DNA of 64,000 nt, taken from Streptomyces panaciradicis (GTDB lineage: Bacteria; Actinomycetota; Actinomycetes; Streptomycetales; Streptomycetaceae). Below the pieces are notes generated by a model. It saw only the letters and a program-made list of their open reading frames with translations. It was not told where the DNA came from and searched no databases. The position numbers and the translations under genes are program-made. Every line of letters begins with the position of its first letter. Within the stretch, counting starts at the first letter, position 1. This document shows positions 36,854 to 45,648 of the stretch, piece after piece. The stretch is from positions 54,348 through 118,347 of the forward strand of contig NZ_JAMGBF010000050.1 in the NCBI RefSeq assembly GCF_023516615.1, given 5' to 3'.

Positions 36854-37816
36854 GTGGCGGGTGGAGCGTACGAAGAACTGTCACACACGGGCCAGTTGGG
36901 GCCGGAGACGTTCGAAATGCTGCGACGTTTGGTTCATCAGGTCCGCCAGTCGTCCGGATTCCCGCCGCCCGAGGGGTACGCAGAGTGGAATGACGACGCG
37001 GCCTACGACGTGATCACGGCCATGCTGACCCGCGAGGGCGCCGGGCAGCACTTCGTGACCAGCTGCTTCGCCCTGGCCGCCGACGACGCCTCACTGGAGC
37101 GGCTGTTCCTCACGTCGATCAAGAACTTCCTCATCGATGAGGCGAAGAAGACCCCGCGCGGCAAGCTGCGGCGCCGCATCGCCCGGCTGATGGGCACCGA
37201 CGCGTCCTTCCGCCGGATCCCCGGGCCTCCGCCGCGGTGGGCGCTGAGTGAACATCCCGAAGGCGCGGTGTGGCAGGGGAATCTGGATGATCTCGTTGCC
37301 GGGGCCTGGCGCGTACGCGGGGTGGGGATCACCCGCTGGAACCATTCCGGCCCGACCCCCGCACAGACGGTCCGGGCCCTCATGGCCATCGTGACGCAGG
37401 TCCTGCGGCACGCCCGGGGCGCCGTGCGGGAGGAGGACCTGGCCAAGGTCCTCGAGTCCCGGTTCGAGCTTCTGACACCGGCCCGCTTCACCCCCCTCTA
37501 CGCCGACGACGGGACGCTCGCCGCTGCGGTTGAGGCGAGCGCGGCGTCGGAGGCTGACCCCGCGGGCGCTGGCGGTGGCGCCGCCGACATCTGGCAGCGG
37601 CTGACCGACAACGAGCGTCTGCTGCTGCCCTACCTGGATGAAGACGGCCAACACGCGGCGCAGTTGCTGGAGATCGGACAGGCGCATGCCGGGGCCGTTC
37701 TGGCAGGTCTGAAGGCAAAACTCCTGCTTGCCCTGTCCGAGGACAGCGACCGGGAAGCGGTCATGGGAGCGCTGCTGCGGCGCTGCGCGGATCCGCCCCC
37801 TGAGCCGCCCCTGTGA
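36854..37816 (+). CDS. sigma-factor-like regulator
   Basis: This protein of about 320 residues has a layout like a divergent sigma-70 factor. LERLFLTSIKNFLIDEAKKT and the basic GKLRRRIARLM after it (about residues 75-110) resemble sigma region 2. The C-terminus has WQRLTDNERLLLPYLDEDG followed by an HTH-like segment that could be region 4. The middle is unlike standard sigma factors. The start is uncertain; I prefer the GTG at 36854, which follows GGGGGTGG, over the GTG at 36794. It heads a three-gene set with an HTH-like protein and an ImmA-type protease, so its activity may be freed by proteolysis. It is divergent from tnsA. Confidence 0.5.
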   Translation: MAGGAYEELSHTGQLGPETFEMLRRLVHQVRQSSGFPPPEGYAEWNDDAAYDVITAMLTREGAGQHFVTSCFALAADDASLERLFLTSIKNFLIDEAKKTPRGKLRRRIARLMGTDASFRRIPGPPPRWALSEHPEGAVWQGNLDDLVAGAWRVRGVGITRWNHSGPTPAQTVRALMAIVTQVLRHARGAVREEDLAKVLESRFELLTPARFTPLYADDGTLAAAVEASAASEADPAGAGGGAADIWQRLTDNERLLLPYLDEDGQHAAQLLEIGQAHAGAVLAGLKAKLLLALSEDSDREAVMGALLRRCADPPPEPPL

Positions 37817-37882
37817 CGTCGTCCGTATCCAGTGAGAAGAGAATGCGCTGATGGATCACAGCCGAGGAGAGGGGGAGACAGG

Positions 37883-38797
37883 ATGAAACCCGCCCAGGGC
37901 AGCAGCGCCTACCAACGGCTGGTGGCCGCCGCAGCGGGGCTGAAGGTGCCCGACGCCGTCCGGGAGGTCGCCACCGCGCCGCCGCGGGATCCCGAACCCG
38001 GCCAGATCTGGCGGGCCGTGTGGGAGCAGACCATCCAGCTGCTGGTGATCACTACGGTCGACGACGACACGGTGCACGCCATTCCGGCCTCCTTGGAACG
38101 CTACGCCGACGCCCACACGCTGCTGCTGCCTGCCGAGGCATCCACGCTGGAGCAGCCGCTCGCCCTGTGGTGGGGACTGAAACAACCTCTGCCCTGGTAT
38201 GTGTTGGACCGTCAGGTCAGCCAGCTGACGGTGCCGCTGCCCGCCTTTCTGCACCTCGATCTCGCGCACGACCCGCCGCCAGGGGCACGCTGGGGCAGCA
38301 CCGCGCCGTCACCCGCCGCGGCGGCCGCCGAGTACCGGGGTGTCCTGGCCGACAACCTGGCGAGGCTGAGCGCCGCACGATGGGTACCGGAAGGATCCGG
38401 CGCGCTGCCGCAGCTGCTGCAACAGCGCGGTGTCACCCCCCAGCAACTGGGATCACAGCTGCAGCTCCCGCCCGCCCAGGCCCTGCCGCTGTGGCGCGGC
38501 CACCACCCCCTCACAGCCGACCAGGCCGAGAAACTCGCCGTACTCCTCGGCCTGGGCGCGCAGGAGGTCCTCGCCGCCAATCCCGCGCCGCCGCCCGCCG
38601 TGGTGCACGAGCTGAACCGGCCGATGCGCCGCCAGCACCTACGAGCCCTCGCCGCCCGGCACCTCGAAAACGAACAACAGGCCCGGCTCCGTGCCGCCTA
38701 CGGCATCCTCACCCTGGCGGCCCGCCAGGACGACCGCACCATCACGGACTGGGCGGCACGCGCGGACACCTACTTCGAACTACATCTGGGCCAGTAG
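37883..38797 (+). CDS. HTH-like regulatory protein of ImmA operon
   Basis: This 304-residue protein has a C-terminal half resembling an XRE-type helix-turn-helix: GALPQLLQQRGVTPQQLGSQL, then LTADQAEKLAVLLGLGAQEV (about residues 170-235). The N-terminal half (about residues 35-130) reads like a small beta-rich domain, with a QIWRAVWEQ strand. The ATG follows GGGGGAGA. It lies 66 bases after the sigma-like gene and 8 bases before the ImmA-like protease gene. In ImmA systems the protease cuts an XRE repressor; this protein is the natural candidate substrate or partner here. The repressor role is inferred. Confidence 0.55.
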   Translation: MKPAQGSSAYQRLVAAAAGLKVPDAVREVATAPPRDPEPGQIWRAVWEQTIQLLVITTVDDDTVHAIPASLERYADAHTLLLPAEASTLEQPLALWWGLKQPLPWYVLDRQVSQLTVPLPAFLHLDLAHDPPPGARWGSTAPSPAAAAAEYRGVLADNLARLSAARWVPEGSGALPQLLQQRGVTPQQLGSQLQLPPAQALPLWRGHHPLTADQAEKLAVLLGLGAQEVLAANPAPPPAVVHELNRPMRRQHLRALAARHLENEQQARLRAAYGILTLAARQDDRTITDWAARADTYFELHLGQ

Positions 38798-38805
38798 GGG
38801 CTGCC

Positions 38806-39831
38806 ATGGTCAACTACGTGCTCGCGGCCGCCGCCCGCGCCCAGGCGACCGCCATGATGGCGGAACTGGACGCACACAGACCCGGTGCGACCCAGCGCCT
38901 GGCCCAGGACGCCCTCGCCGAGATGCAGACATGGCCGGAGCTGACCGTCCGGCGCGTTGCAGAGGCCCAGACCGGCCCGCGCTGCAGCGTCGCCGGCGCC
39001 TACGCACCCGGCCCGCCCCCGCAGATCGTCGTCGCCGACTCCACCAGCCCTGCCCGGCAGGACTTCACCGCCCTGCACGAACTGGGCCATCACCTCCAGC
39101 AGAACAGCTTCGCCCTGATGGATGCCTTCGCACGCCAGCCCGATCGCGGCGTGCTGCTGGAAGACGCGGCCTGCGATGCGTTCGCCGCCGAGATCCTGCT
39201 GCCGGCACCGCTCGTGGAGCATCACCTGGCCTCCGACGGACCCACCGCCCCCGACATCGTGGAATTGTGGCGTGCCAGCGGCGCCTCCCGCATGGCCGTG
39301 TGTGTCCGTGCCATCCAGCACCTGCCCGCCCCCGGACACATCCTCATCCTCGACACCGGCGGACAGGTCGTCTTCGCCGCCTCCCACGGCCTCCGGCCGC
39401 TGCAGCGCGGCAGCTTCCAGGGCGACATCCCCACCATCGCCCAGGCCCGGGCCGGCCAGGGCCGCGCGCAGGGACGCACCCAAATCCGCTACCGCGACGG
39501 CATCCTGGGGCGAGAACTGCACGCGCAGACCGCGCCGATGGACGGCTACCTGGTCGCCGTCCTCGTCACCGACTCGGCGCCCTGGCGCGCCTTTACGCCG
39601 CCCACGAAGGACACCGGCCCCCAGGCGCGCGAGTACATCTGCGAACACTGCGACGAGGAGTTCCGCTCCTTCGAACCCGCCTGTTCCGTCTGCGGCGTCC
39701 CCCGCTGTCCCGAATGCGACCGCTGCGCCTGCCCGGCGCGCGTGACCGAACGCCTGTGCCAGGGATGCTTCATTCGGCATCCGCCCGCGATGTTCACCGA
39801 CGGCGCCGACCGCTGCCTCGACTGCTCCTGA
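38806..39831 (+). CDS. ImmA/IrrE-type metallopeptidase with C-terminal zinc domain
   Basis: This 341-residue protein has the zinc-peptidase motif HELGHH (about residues 91-96), then EDAACDAFAAEILLP, the third-ligand helix typical of ImmA/IrrE proteases. These enzymes cut transcription repressors or anti-regulators after DNA damage or other cues. The last 80 residues carry CEHC, CSVC, CPEC, CACP, CQGC and a final CLDC, and so form one or two extra zinc modules, uncommon in the family; these may bind the target or sense a signal. The ATG at 38806 is 8 bases after the preceding gene. I infer that protease, HTH-like protein and sigma-like protein form one switch. Confidence 0.75.
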   Translation: MVNYVLAAAARAQATAMMAELDAHRPGATQRLAQDALAEMQTWPELTVRRVAEAQTGPRCSVAGAYAPGPPPQIVVADSTSPARQDFTALHELGHHLQQNSFALMDAFARQPDRGVLLEDAACDAFAAEILLPAPLVEHHLASDGPTAPDIVELWRASGASRMAVCVRAIQHLPAPGHILILDTGGQVVFAASHGLRPLQRGSFQGDIPTIAQARAGQGRAQGRTQIRYRDGILGRELHAQTAPMDGYLVAVLVTDSAPWRAFTPPTKDTGPQAREYICEHCDEEFRSFEPACSVCGVPRCPECDRCACPARVTERLCQGCFIRHPPAMFTDGADRCLDCS

Positions 39832-39975
39832 CGCCCCGCCAGTGCCTTCAGGACACCCTCGTTTCTCTACCCGCGAGTTACGTCGTCCGTCCCGGGCGAA
39901 TCACCCCACACCGGGGTGACGGGACCCGGCACCGGCTCCGGGACCCCGTCGGGCAAGGCCGGCAGAAGAAGAATC

Positions 39976-40257
39976 ATGGCCATCCAGATCACCGCGGTAC
40001 GCCTGTCCGGCGGCACCACGCACCAGCACATCACTCGCTTGTGGTGGACCAACCCGGCGACCGCCAAGACCGGCGACAACACCCGGGCGGAGATCGTCAC
40101 CTGGATCGAAGACGAAAAGGGCCAGGCCTACACAAGCGACGCCGGCGGGCACCGGGCGGAGGTCGCCGTGGTGACCCCGCCGCGCGGCGAGAAGTACCTG
40201 CAGACCCGCGCCGATGGCGTGTGGACCAACAACCTGCTGGCTCTTCCCCGCCGCTGA
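39976..40257 (+). CDS. DUF3892 family small protein
   Basis: This 93-residue protein has a beta-rich pattern (MAIQITAVRLSGG, HITRLWW, EIVTWIEDE) and ends TNNLLALPRR, which matches the DUF3892 family, whose members end in a D/N-N-L-L-x-L-P motif. Function is unknown. The ATG follows AGAAGAA. It lies between the ImmA operon and the MBL-E2-E1-JAB operon on the same strand. Its size would suit a ubiquitin-like modifier, but the C-terminus has no glycine, so that idea is weak. Confidence 0.65.
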   Translation: MAIQITAVRLSGGTTHQHITRLWWTNPATAKTGDNTRAEIVTWIEDEKGQAYTSDAGGHRAEVAVVTPPRGEKYLQTRADGVWTNNLLALPRR

Positions 40258-40620
40258 GCAGTCCTGCCCCCGGGTGAGCAGAAAGGCGGCCGCCGCCCTT
40301 CCTGCTTACCCGGGCGGCGGATCGCGGAAGCGGTGCGGGCCGCCGGAAGGATCGGGCCGGCCACCCACGACGTGGGACTGACCATGCCCGGCCCGCGGCA
40401 GGGGCACGGTCTCCTCGCCCTTGCGGTTCGCGTCCGTCTGTCGGGCGTTCGACATGCTCGAGGACTTCGAGGCGGCGATCACGGAGCTCCGGGGGCAGAG
40501 ACCGAACACCCTGCCGTCCGATCGCGGCGGCGTTGTCAGTGGCGCGTGGTACATCTGACTTTCAAGTGAACTTGTGTGCTTTTCCCGCTAGTTGATCAAT
40601 ATCAAGTGAAGAGGCAGGAC
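40258..40620. promoter_or_regulatory. intergenic region with palindromes upstream of MBL operon
   Basis: The last 60 bases are AT-rich for this genome and hold CAAGT-GA-ACTTG (40563-40574), the perfect palindrome TTGATCAA (40592-40599) and a second TCAAGTGAA (40602-40610). These look like regulator sites overlapping the promoter and leader. AAGAGG at about 40609 can serve as the ribosome site. A TTGTCAGTGGCGCGT block at about 40533 recurs near 2744. A short frame, 40454-40558, with good codon use (MLEDFEAAITELRG...) lacks a ribosome site and may be a remnant. Confidence 0.5.
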
Positions 40621-41925
40621 ATGGTCGAGACGGAACTTCCCGAGCAGGGGGTGGTGTTCTGGCCGGTGGGCACGGGTGACTCCACCACGATCGTGCTGGG
40701 CGGCGACCTGGTGGTGCAGGTGGACCTGCGGGACATGAAGGCGGCCGACGAGGACGACGCGGTGGTCGCCGCCGTCATCGACCGCCTGGAGGAGACCCTT
40801 CCGCAGCCCGACGGCAAGACGCCCTACCTTGCGGTCTTCGCGCTGACCCACGCCGACAAGGATCACTGCTGCGGCTTCGGCGACCTGCTGGAGAGCTCCA
40901 TCCTGATCGGGGAGATCTGGGCGACGCCCCGGCTGTGGCGCGAGCTGTCCGAGGACAAGCCCATGTGCGAGGACGCCCGCCGCTTCCAAGAGGAGGTCGA
41001 ACGGCGTGTAGACGCCACCCTCCAGGCCATCAAGGACGGCAAAGAGCCCGCGAGCGGGGACCGGGTGCGGATCATCGGCTACGACGAGGACCGCGAGGGC
41101 CACTCCTACGCGCAGCTGCCGGACGAGTACTTCACCTTCCCCGGGAAGCCCATCACGACCGTCGACGGCGTGGAAGTCTCGGACAAGTTCGAGGCCTTCG
41201 TCCACGCCCCCTTCAAAGACGACTGCGCCGGCGACCGCAACGACACCTCCCTGGCCCTGCAGGTGCAGCTGCACACGGACGACGGCACGACGGGCCGGCT
41301 GCTGTTCCTGGGCGACCTCGCCTACCCCACCATCAAGAAGATCTTCGGCTACAGCGAGTCCCACGACCGCACCGACCGCATCGAGTGGGACGTGCTGCTC
41401 TCCCCGCACCACTGCTCCAAAAAGGCCATGTACGCCAAGGGCGAGGACGGCGAAGAGGAGCTCAAGCAGGACATCCTCGACCAGCTCGAGGCGCATGCCA
41501 ACGCGGACGCCCGGGTGATCTCCAGCTCGCGGCCCTTCCGCGACAAGGACGACAAGGGCAACGACCCGCCGCACCTGCTGGCCCGCACCGCCTATGAGTC
41601 GATCACCGACTACCCGGTGCTGTGCACGGGGGAGTACCCCTCCAAGGAGGAGCCCCGCCCGGTGGTCTTCGCCCTGGAGCCCGGTCTGGGCCTCGAACTC
41701 GTCGACGTCACCGACCTGGAGAACAAGGGCCAGGTGCTGAAGGCCGCAGGCGGGGGACGCCGGCTGCTGGCCACGCTGGGCACCACGCGCTTCCCGGCCG
41801 CCGCCTTCACTGCCGCAGCCGGCCTGCCGCACCAGCGCGGCACGGACGCCGCCCGCGCCGGTGTGCAGCAGGCCAGGGGTGACAAGGCCGAGCCGGCGGT
41901 ACAGATCGGATTCGGTGCCGCGTGA
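40621..41925 (+). CDS. metallo-beta-lactamase-fold hydrolase of ubiquitin-like operon
   Basis: This 434-residue protein has the MBL metal motif as HADKDH (residues 77-82, an HxDxDH variant of HxHxDH), a later LLFLGDLAY and LSPHHCSKK, which supply further metal ligands. N-terminal strands (VFWPVGTGDST, then LVVQVDL) fit the fold. It belongs with the MBL proteins that act on nucleic acids or peptides near conflict systems, but the substrate cannot be told from sequence. The C-terminal 40 residues are alanine-rich and low in complexity. Its stop overlaps the start of the E2-E1-JAB gene, so translation is coupled. Comparative genomics has linked MBL-fold proteins to E2/E1/JAB operons before. Confidence 0.75.
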   Translation: MVETELPEQGVVFWPVGTGDSTTIVLGGDLVVQVDLRDMKAADEDDAVVAAVIDRLEETLPQPDGKTPYLAVFALTHADKDHCCGFGDLLESSILIGEIWATPRLWRELSEDKPMCEDARRFQEEVERRVDATLQAIKDGKEPASGDRVRIIGYDEDREGHSYAQLPDEYFTFPGKPITTVDGVEVSDKFEAFVHAPFKDDCAGDRNDTSLALQVQLHTDDGTTGRLLFLGDLAYPTIKKIFGYSESHDRTDRIEWDVLLSPHHCSKKAMYAKGEDGEEELKQDILDQLEAHANADARVISSSRPFRDKDDKGNDPPHLLARTAYESITDYPVLCTGEYPSKEEPRPVVFALEPGLGLELVDVTDLENKGQVLKAAGGGRRLLATLGTTRFPAAAFTAAAGLPHQRGTDAARAGVQQARGDKAEPAVQIGFGAA

Positions 41926-44462
41926 AGGACAGCGCCACCCTGGAACTCACTGAAGGCCAGCAGCTCGCCCTCGACCAGCTCCACCGGATCGTCCAGGCCT
42001 CTCACGGAGCGGTGGCGGCCACGCACGTGGCCGCCACCGCCAACCGGCCCGGGTACGTCGAGGCCCGTATCAGCGTGGGCTGCGCCAACTTGCCGCGAAC
42101 GGAGGGCGGCCTGCGGCTGCGCAGCGTGGAAGCGGTCACCCTGCTGATCCCCCCAGATTTTCCCTTCAGGGCTCCCAGCGTGCGGACCCGGCACACCCGG
42201 TTCGCCGGCGCCCCGCACGTCAACTGGGGCCGCCACCTGTGCCTGTACCGCTCGACGGCGACCGAGTGGGATCCGGCCGACGGCATGTACGGGTTCGTCA
42301 ACCGCCTCCTGGACTGGTTCGAGGCGGCCGCCGCGGGAGAACTGGACCGGCCCGGTGACCCCCTGCACCCCCCGAACGCCCTGACCGACCACACGGCGGG
42401 GCTCCTCGTGATCCGCCGCGACGCGCCCGTCGCCCTGCCGGACCGGTCGTGGCTAGGCGCCGCCGTACTGCACCAGGTCAACGAGACGCGATGCGACGTG
42501 GTGGGCTGGCTCGCCATCGAGGACCCCTGGCCCGCAAGCCCGGAGCAGCTGCGGGAGAGCGCCGCGCTCCCGGCCGACGCCCACGCGTTTCTCGCCCCCG
42601 CCGTCGTCACCACGAAGCACCTGACGTTCGAATACCCGCTCACCGCGCGGGAACTGGTCGATGCCCTGGCCCGCGACCACCTCACGCCACGCCTGCTGCT
42701 GGGGCTGACGGGAATCGTCGCGGACCATAACCGCACCCTGCTCCACCCCGGCGGCGACGCGCCGGCCGACGAGGAGGACACCCCGGCCGCGCCGGTGCAC
42801 CTGTTGCTGGGCACCCCCTCGCGGGGCATCGCCGGTGACGGGCCGCGCCAGACCCACTTGGTGGCCTGGCACCTGCCCGACTTCGCCGACAGGGTCGGGC
42901 GCCTGGCCGCCGACACTGCCTTCAGCGGCCGCCCGCAGCTGGCCGAACTCGGCGACGAGGTCATCCAGTTCGGCACCGAGTGGCTCGACCGTCTGCCCAC
43001 CCGGTGGATGCGCATCTACGAGGCCCGCCCCGAGGTCACGGTCCGCCGCGACCACGCCACCCCCGCGGCCTGGCTGCGGGGCAAACGCATTCTCGTCCTG
43101 GGCGCGGGCGCCCTGGGCGCCCCCGTCGCCGAAATGTGCGCACGCGCCGGTGCCGCGCACCTCACCGTCGCCGACCAGGCGCTCGTCCACCCGGGCATCC
43201 TGGCTCGCCAGCCCTACACGGACGCCGACATCGGCCACTTCAAGGCGAGCGTCCTGGTCGACCGTCTCAACCGGATCGACCCCCACACCACCCGTGTCGA
43301 AGCACTCGTCGGCGACATCACCACCCGGCTGTCCGGACTCGACCTGCACACCTTCGACCTGATCTGGGACTGCACCGCCAACCGCATCGTCCGTGCCCGA
43401 CTCGAACGCGCCCGCCGCACCGATGCCGCCCCCTGGCCCCACCTGGCCACGCTGATGATCGGCCACCACGCCACCCGCGGCCTCGCCGCCCTCTCACCCC
43501 GCGGCGCCACCGGCGGCGGCGCCGACGTGCTGCGCCGCACCGCGCTGGCGGCGCATACCGACGCCACGCACGTCTTCGACGACCTGATCGAGGACTTCTT
43601 CCCCACCCAGCCCCCGACCGAGCTCTTCCAGCCCGAACCCGGCTGCTCGGACACCACCTTCACCGGATCGGCTGCCGACGTCACCGCGCTGGCCGGACAA
43701 CTGGTGGCCGGCATCCTTCACGCCCTGGCCGCCCCCGCAGACCGGCGCACCATGGCTACGCTCATCGTGCGCATGCCCGTCGGCCCCACCGTGGCCCAGC
43801 CCGCCGGGCCGCGCTGGCTGACCTGGCCCGACGACACCCTCGTCACGGACGAGGCCACCGGCTACGACGTACGCATCACCCCCGCCGCGCTGGCCGAGAT
43901 GCGCGCGGAGGCCCGCCGCGGCGCCCGCGTCCGCGGCCCGCGCGTGGAAACCGGCGGCACCCTGCTCGGCGTCGTCGACGACGCCACCGGCGTGATCTTC
44001 GTTGACGAGGCCACCGGCCCGCCCCCCGACTCCCTGCTGACGGAGGCCTACTTCCGGCACGGTCTGGACGGCGTCAGCAATCACCTCGCTGCCCGCCGGG
44101 AGGCGACCGGCAACCTCAGCCGCTTCCTGGGCATGTGGCACACCCACCCGCACACGGCCGCGCAGCCCAGCGCCACCGACCGAGCCGCTATGACCAGCCT
44201 CACCCTGCCGCTGGACGACGCCCCCGCCCGCGCCCTCGTCCTCATCGCCGGAGGACCCGGACCCCTCTGGCGCAAATGGCTCGCCACTGGCGACGGCCCC
44301 GACTTCTACGCTCACCTCGCCGCCCGCACCGCCCCCGCCGCGACCGAGCCCCCCGCGCCGGAAGTACCCGCCCACCTCGGCCCCGTGACGTGGTGGCCCG
44401 GCGGCTACGCCATCCGCCCCCACCGTTCCGTCCCCGTCCCACGCAAGGGCTCCCGCTCATGA
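41922..44462 (+). CDS. E2-E1-JAB fusion protein (ubiquitin-type conjugation and deconjugation)
   Basis: This 846-residue protein joins three activities. Residues 1-150 form an E2/UBC fold with the candidate catalytic Cys107 in GRHLCLY, after PPDFPFRAPSV. Residues 380-620 form an E1/ThiF domain: nucleotide-binding LGAGALGAPV (about 391-400), the acid of TVADQ and the RQPY loop, and a candidate catalytic cysteine in PGCSDTTF (about 573). The C-terminus is a JAB/JAMM peptidase with ETGGTLLG and HTHPHTAAQPSATD, an exact HxHx7SxxD metal site (about residues 738-751). CBASS type II uses Cap2 (E2-E1) and Cap3 (JAB) as separate proteins to prime a CD-NTase; here they are one chain and no CD-NTase is in the operon. 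The GTG overlaps the preceding stop. The modified target is unknown. Confidence 0.85.
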   Translation: MKDSATLELTEGQQLALDQLHRIVQASHGAVAATHVAATANRPGYVEARISVGCANLPRTEGGLRLRSVEAVTLLIPPDFPFRAPSVRTRHTRFAGAPHVNWGRHLCLYRSTATEWDPADGMYGFVNRLLDWFEAAAAGELDRPGDPLHPPNALTDHTAGLLVIRRDAPVALPDRSWLGAAVLHQVNETRCDVVGWLAIEDPWPASPEQLRESAALPADAHAFLAPAVVTTKHLTFEYPLTARELVDALARDHLTPRLLLGLTGIVADHNRTLLHPGGDAPADEEDTPAAPVHLLLGTPSRGIAGDGPRQTHLVAWHLPDFADRVGRLAADTAFSGRPQLAELGDEVIQFGTEWLDRLPTRWMRIYEARPEVTVRRDHATPAAWLRGKRILVLGAGALGAPVAEMCARAGAAHLTVADQALVHPGILARQPYTDADIGHFKASVLVDRLNRIDPHTTRVEALVGDITTRLSGLDLHTFDLIWDCTANRIVRARLERARRTDAAPWPHLATLMIGHHATRGLAALSPRGATGGGADVLRRTALAAHTDATHVFDDLIEDFFPTQPPTELFQPEPGCSDTTFTGSAADVTALAGQLVAGILHALAAPADRRTMATLIVRMPVGPTVAQPAGPRWLTWPDDTLVTDEATGYDVRITPAALAEMRAEARRGARVRGPRVETGGTLLGVVDDATGVIFVDEATGPPPDSLLTEAYFRHGLDGVSNHLAARREATGNLSRFLGMWHTHPHTAAQPSATDRAAMTSLTLPLDDAPARALVLIAGGPGPLWRKWLATGDGPDFYAHLAARTAPAATEPPAPEVPAHLGPVTWWPGGYAIRPHRSVPVPRKGSRS

Positions 44463-45559
44463 CCCGCACCCTCGGCCTCGCCCTGTCCGGCGGCGGCTCC
44501 CGCGCCGCAGCCTTCCACCTCGGCTGCCTGCGCGCCCTTCACGACCGCGATCTCCTCGACCGCATCCGCGTCGTCTCCGGCATCTCCGGTGGCTCCCTCC
44601 TCGCCGCCCTGTGGGCCTACGGACCGTCCGACTTCGCCGACTTCGACATCCGCACCACCGACCTCCTGCGCCGCGGCCTCCAACTGGACATCGCACGCCA
44701 GGCGTTCAAGCCCTCCGCGGCCGCGCGCAACCTCACCGCAGCCGCCCGCGCAAGCACCCGCCAACTGTTCTCCCGCCACAGCGACGTCAGCGTCGCCCGC
44801 CCCGCCAACCGCACCGACGCCCTGGCCGCCGTCCTCACCCACAAGGCGTTCGGCCCCCAGACCATGGCCGATGTCACCCACCCGGGCCTCGACGTCGTCC
44901 TCACCGCCACCGATCTGGCCACCACCAACGCCGTGCGCTTCGGCAGCACCCGCAGCGGCTGCTCCCGCTACGGCACCATCACCGAGCCCATCCACGTCGC
45001 CACCGCCGTGGCCGCCTCCGCCGCCTACCCCGCGCTCCTGCCCGCCCTGGAACGCACCTTCACCTTCCAGCACCCGGGCGGACACAACCAGCAGCACACC
45101 GTGCTGCTCACCGACGGCGGCGTCTACGACAACCTCGGCCTGTCCGTCCTCGAGCCCGGACGCTCACCGCACCACACCCAGCATGTCTATGACGTGCCCT
45201 TTATCATCTCCTGCGACGCCGGCCTGGGCGAACTCGCCCTGAAAGCACCGCACTTCATGCCCGGACGACTCAACCGCTCCTTCGCCACCGTCCACCGCAA
45301 AGCCCAGGACTCCGCCCGCTCCCGCCTGCACGAGTGGGCCGCGAGCGGACGCATCGACGGCTTCGCCCTCGCCTACCTCGGCATGAAGGACAACCGGCTG
45401 CCCACACCGCCCGCCGACCTCGTCCCGCGCAGCGCGGTCGCCTCCTACCCGACCAACTTCGCAGCCATGACCCGCAGCGACCTCGAGGCCATCACCACCC
45501 GCGGCGAACAGATCATGCGCACCGTCCTTCCGATGTACCTGCGCCGGGCACACCGCTGA
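44459..45559 (+). CDS. patatin-like phospholipase
   Basis: This 366-residue protein has the patatin dyad. GGGSRAAAFHLG near the start forms the oxyanion hole, GISGGS holds the nucleophile serine (about residue 43), and DGGVYDNLG (about residue 221) carries the catalytic aspartate. No membrane segment or signal peptide is seen, so it probably acts on the inner membrane from the cytoplasm. It is coupled to the E2-E1-JAB gene by an ATGA overlap. Patatin phospholipases (CapV) are CBASS effectors that degrade the membrane, so I infer it is the killing arm of this operon, perhaps controlled by conjugation. A metabolic lipase is the alternative. Confidence 0.85.
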   Translation: MTRTLGLALSGGGSRAAAFHLGCLRALHDRDLLDRIRVVSGISGGSLLAALWAYGPSDFADFDIRTTDLLRRGLQLDIARQAFKPSAAARNLTAAARASTRQLFSRHSDVSVARPANRTDALAAVLTHKAFGPQTMADVTHPGLDVVLTATDLATTNAVRFGSTRSGCSRYGTITEPIHVATAVAASAAYPALLPALERTFTFQHPGGHNQQHTVLLTDGGVYDNLGLSVLEPGRSPHHTQHVYDVPFIISCDAGLGELALKAPHFMPGRLNRSFATVHRKAQDSARSRLHEWAASGRIDGFALAYLGMKDNRLPTPPADLVPRSAVASYPTNFAAMTRSDLEAITTRGEQIMRTVLPMYLRRAHR

Positions 45560-45648
45560 GACAGCAGCGAAGCAAGCGGTGTGGTGCCCCTCCGGTACGC
45601 GCAGCGGCAGGATGACCGGGGCCCGGCAAACGGGCCACAGTGCTGCCT

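Noticed and set aside
39976..40257. DUF3892 protein as the ubiquitin-like modifier of the E2-E1-JAB system
   Set aside because: Its C-terminus is LALPRR without glycine, and it is 363 bases away from the operon. The JAB domain could expose an internal site, but none is evident.
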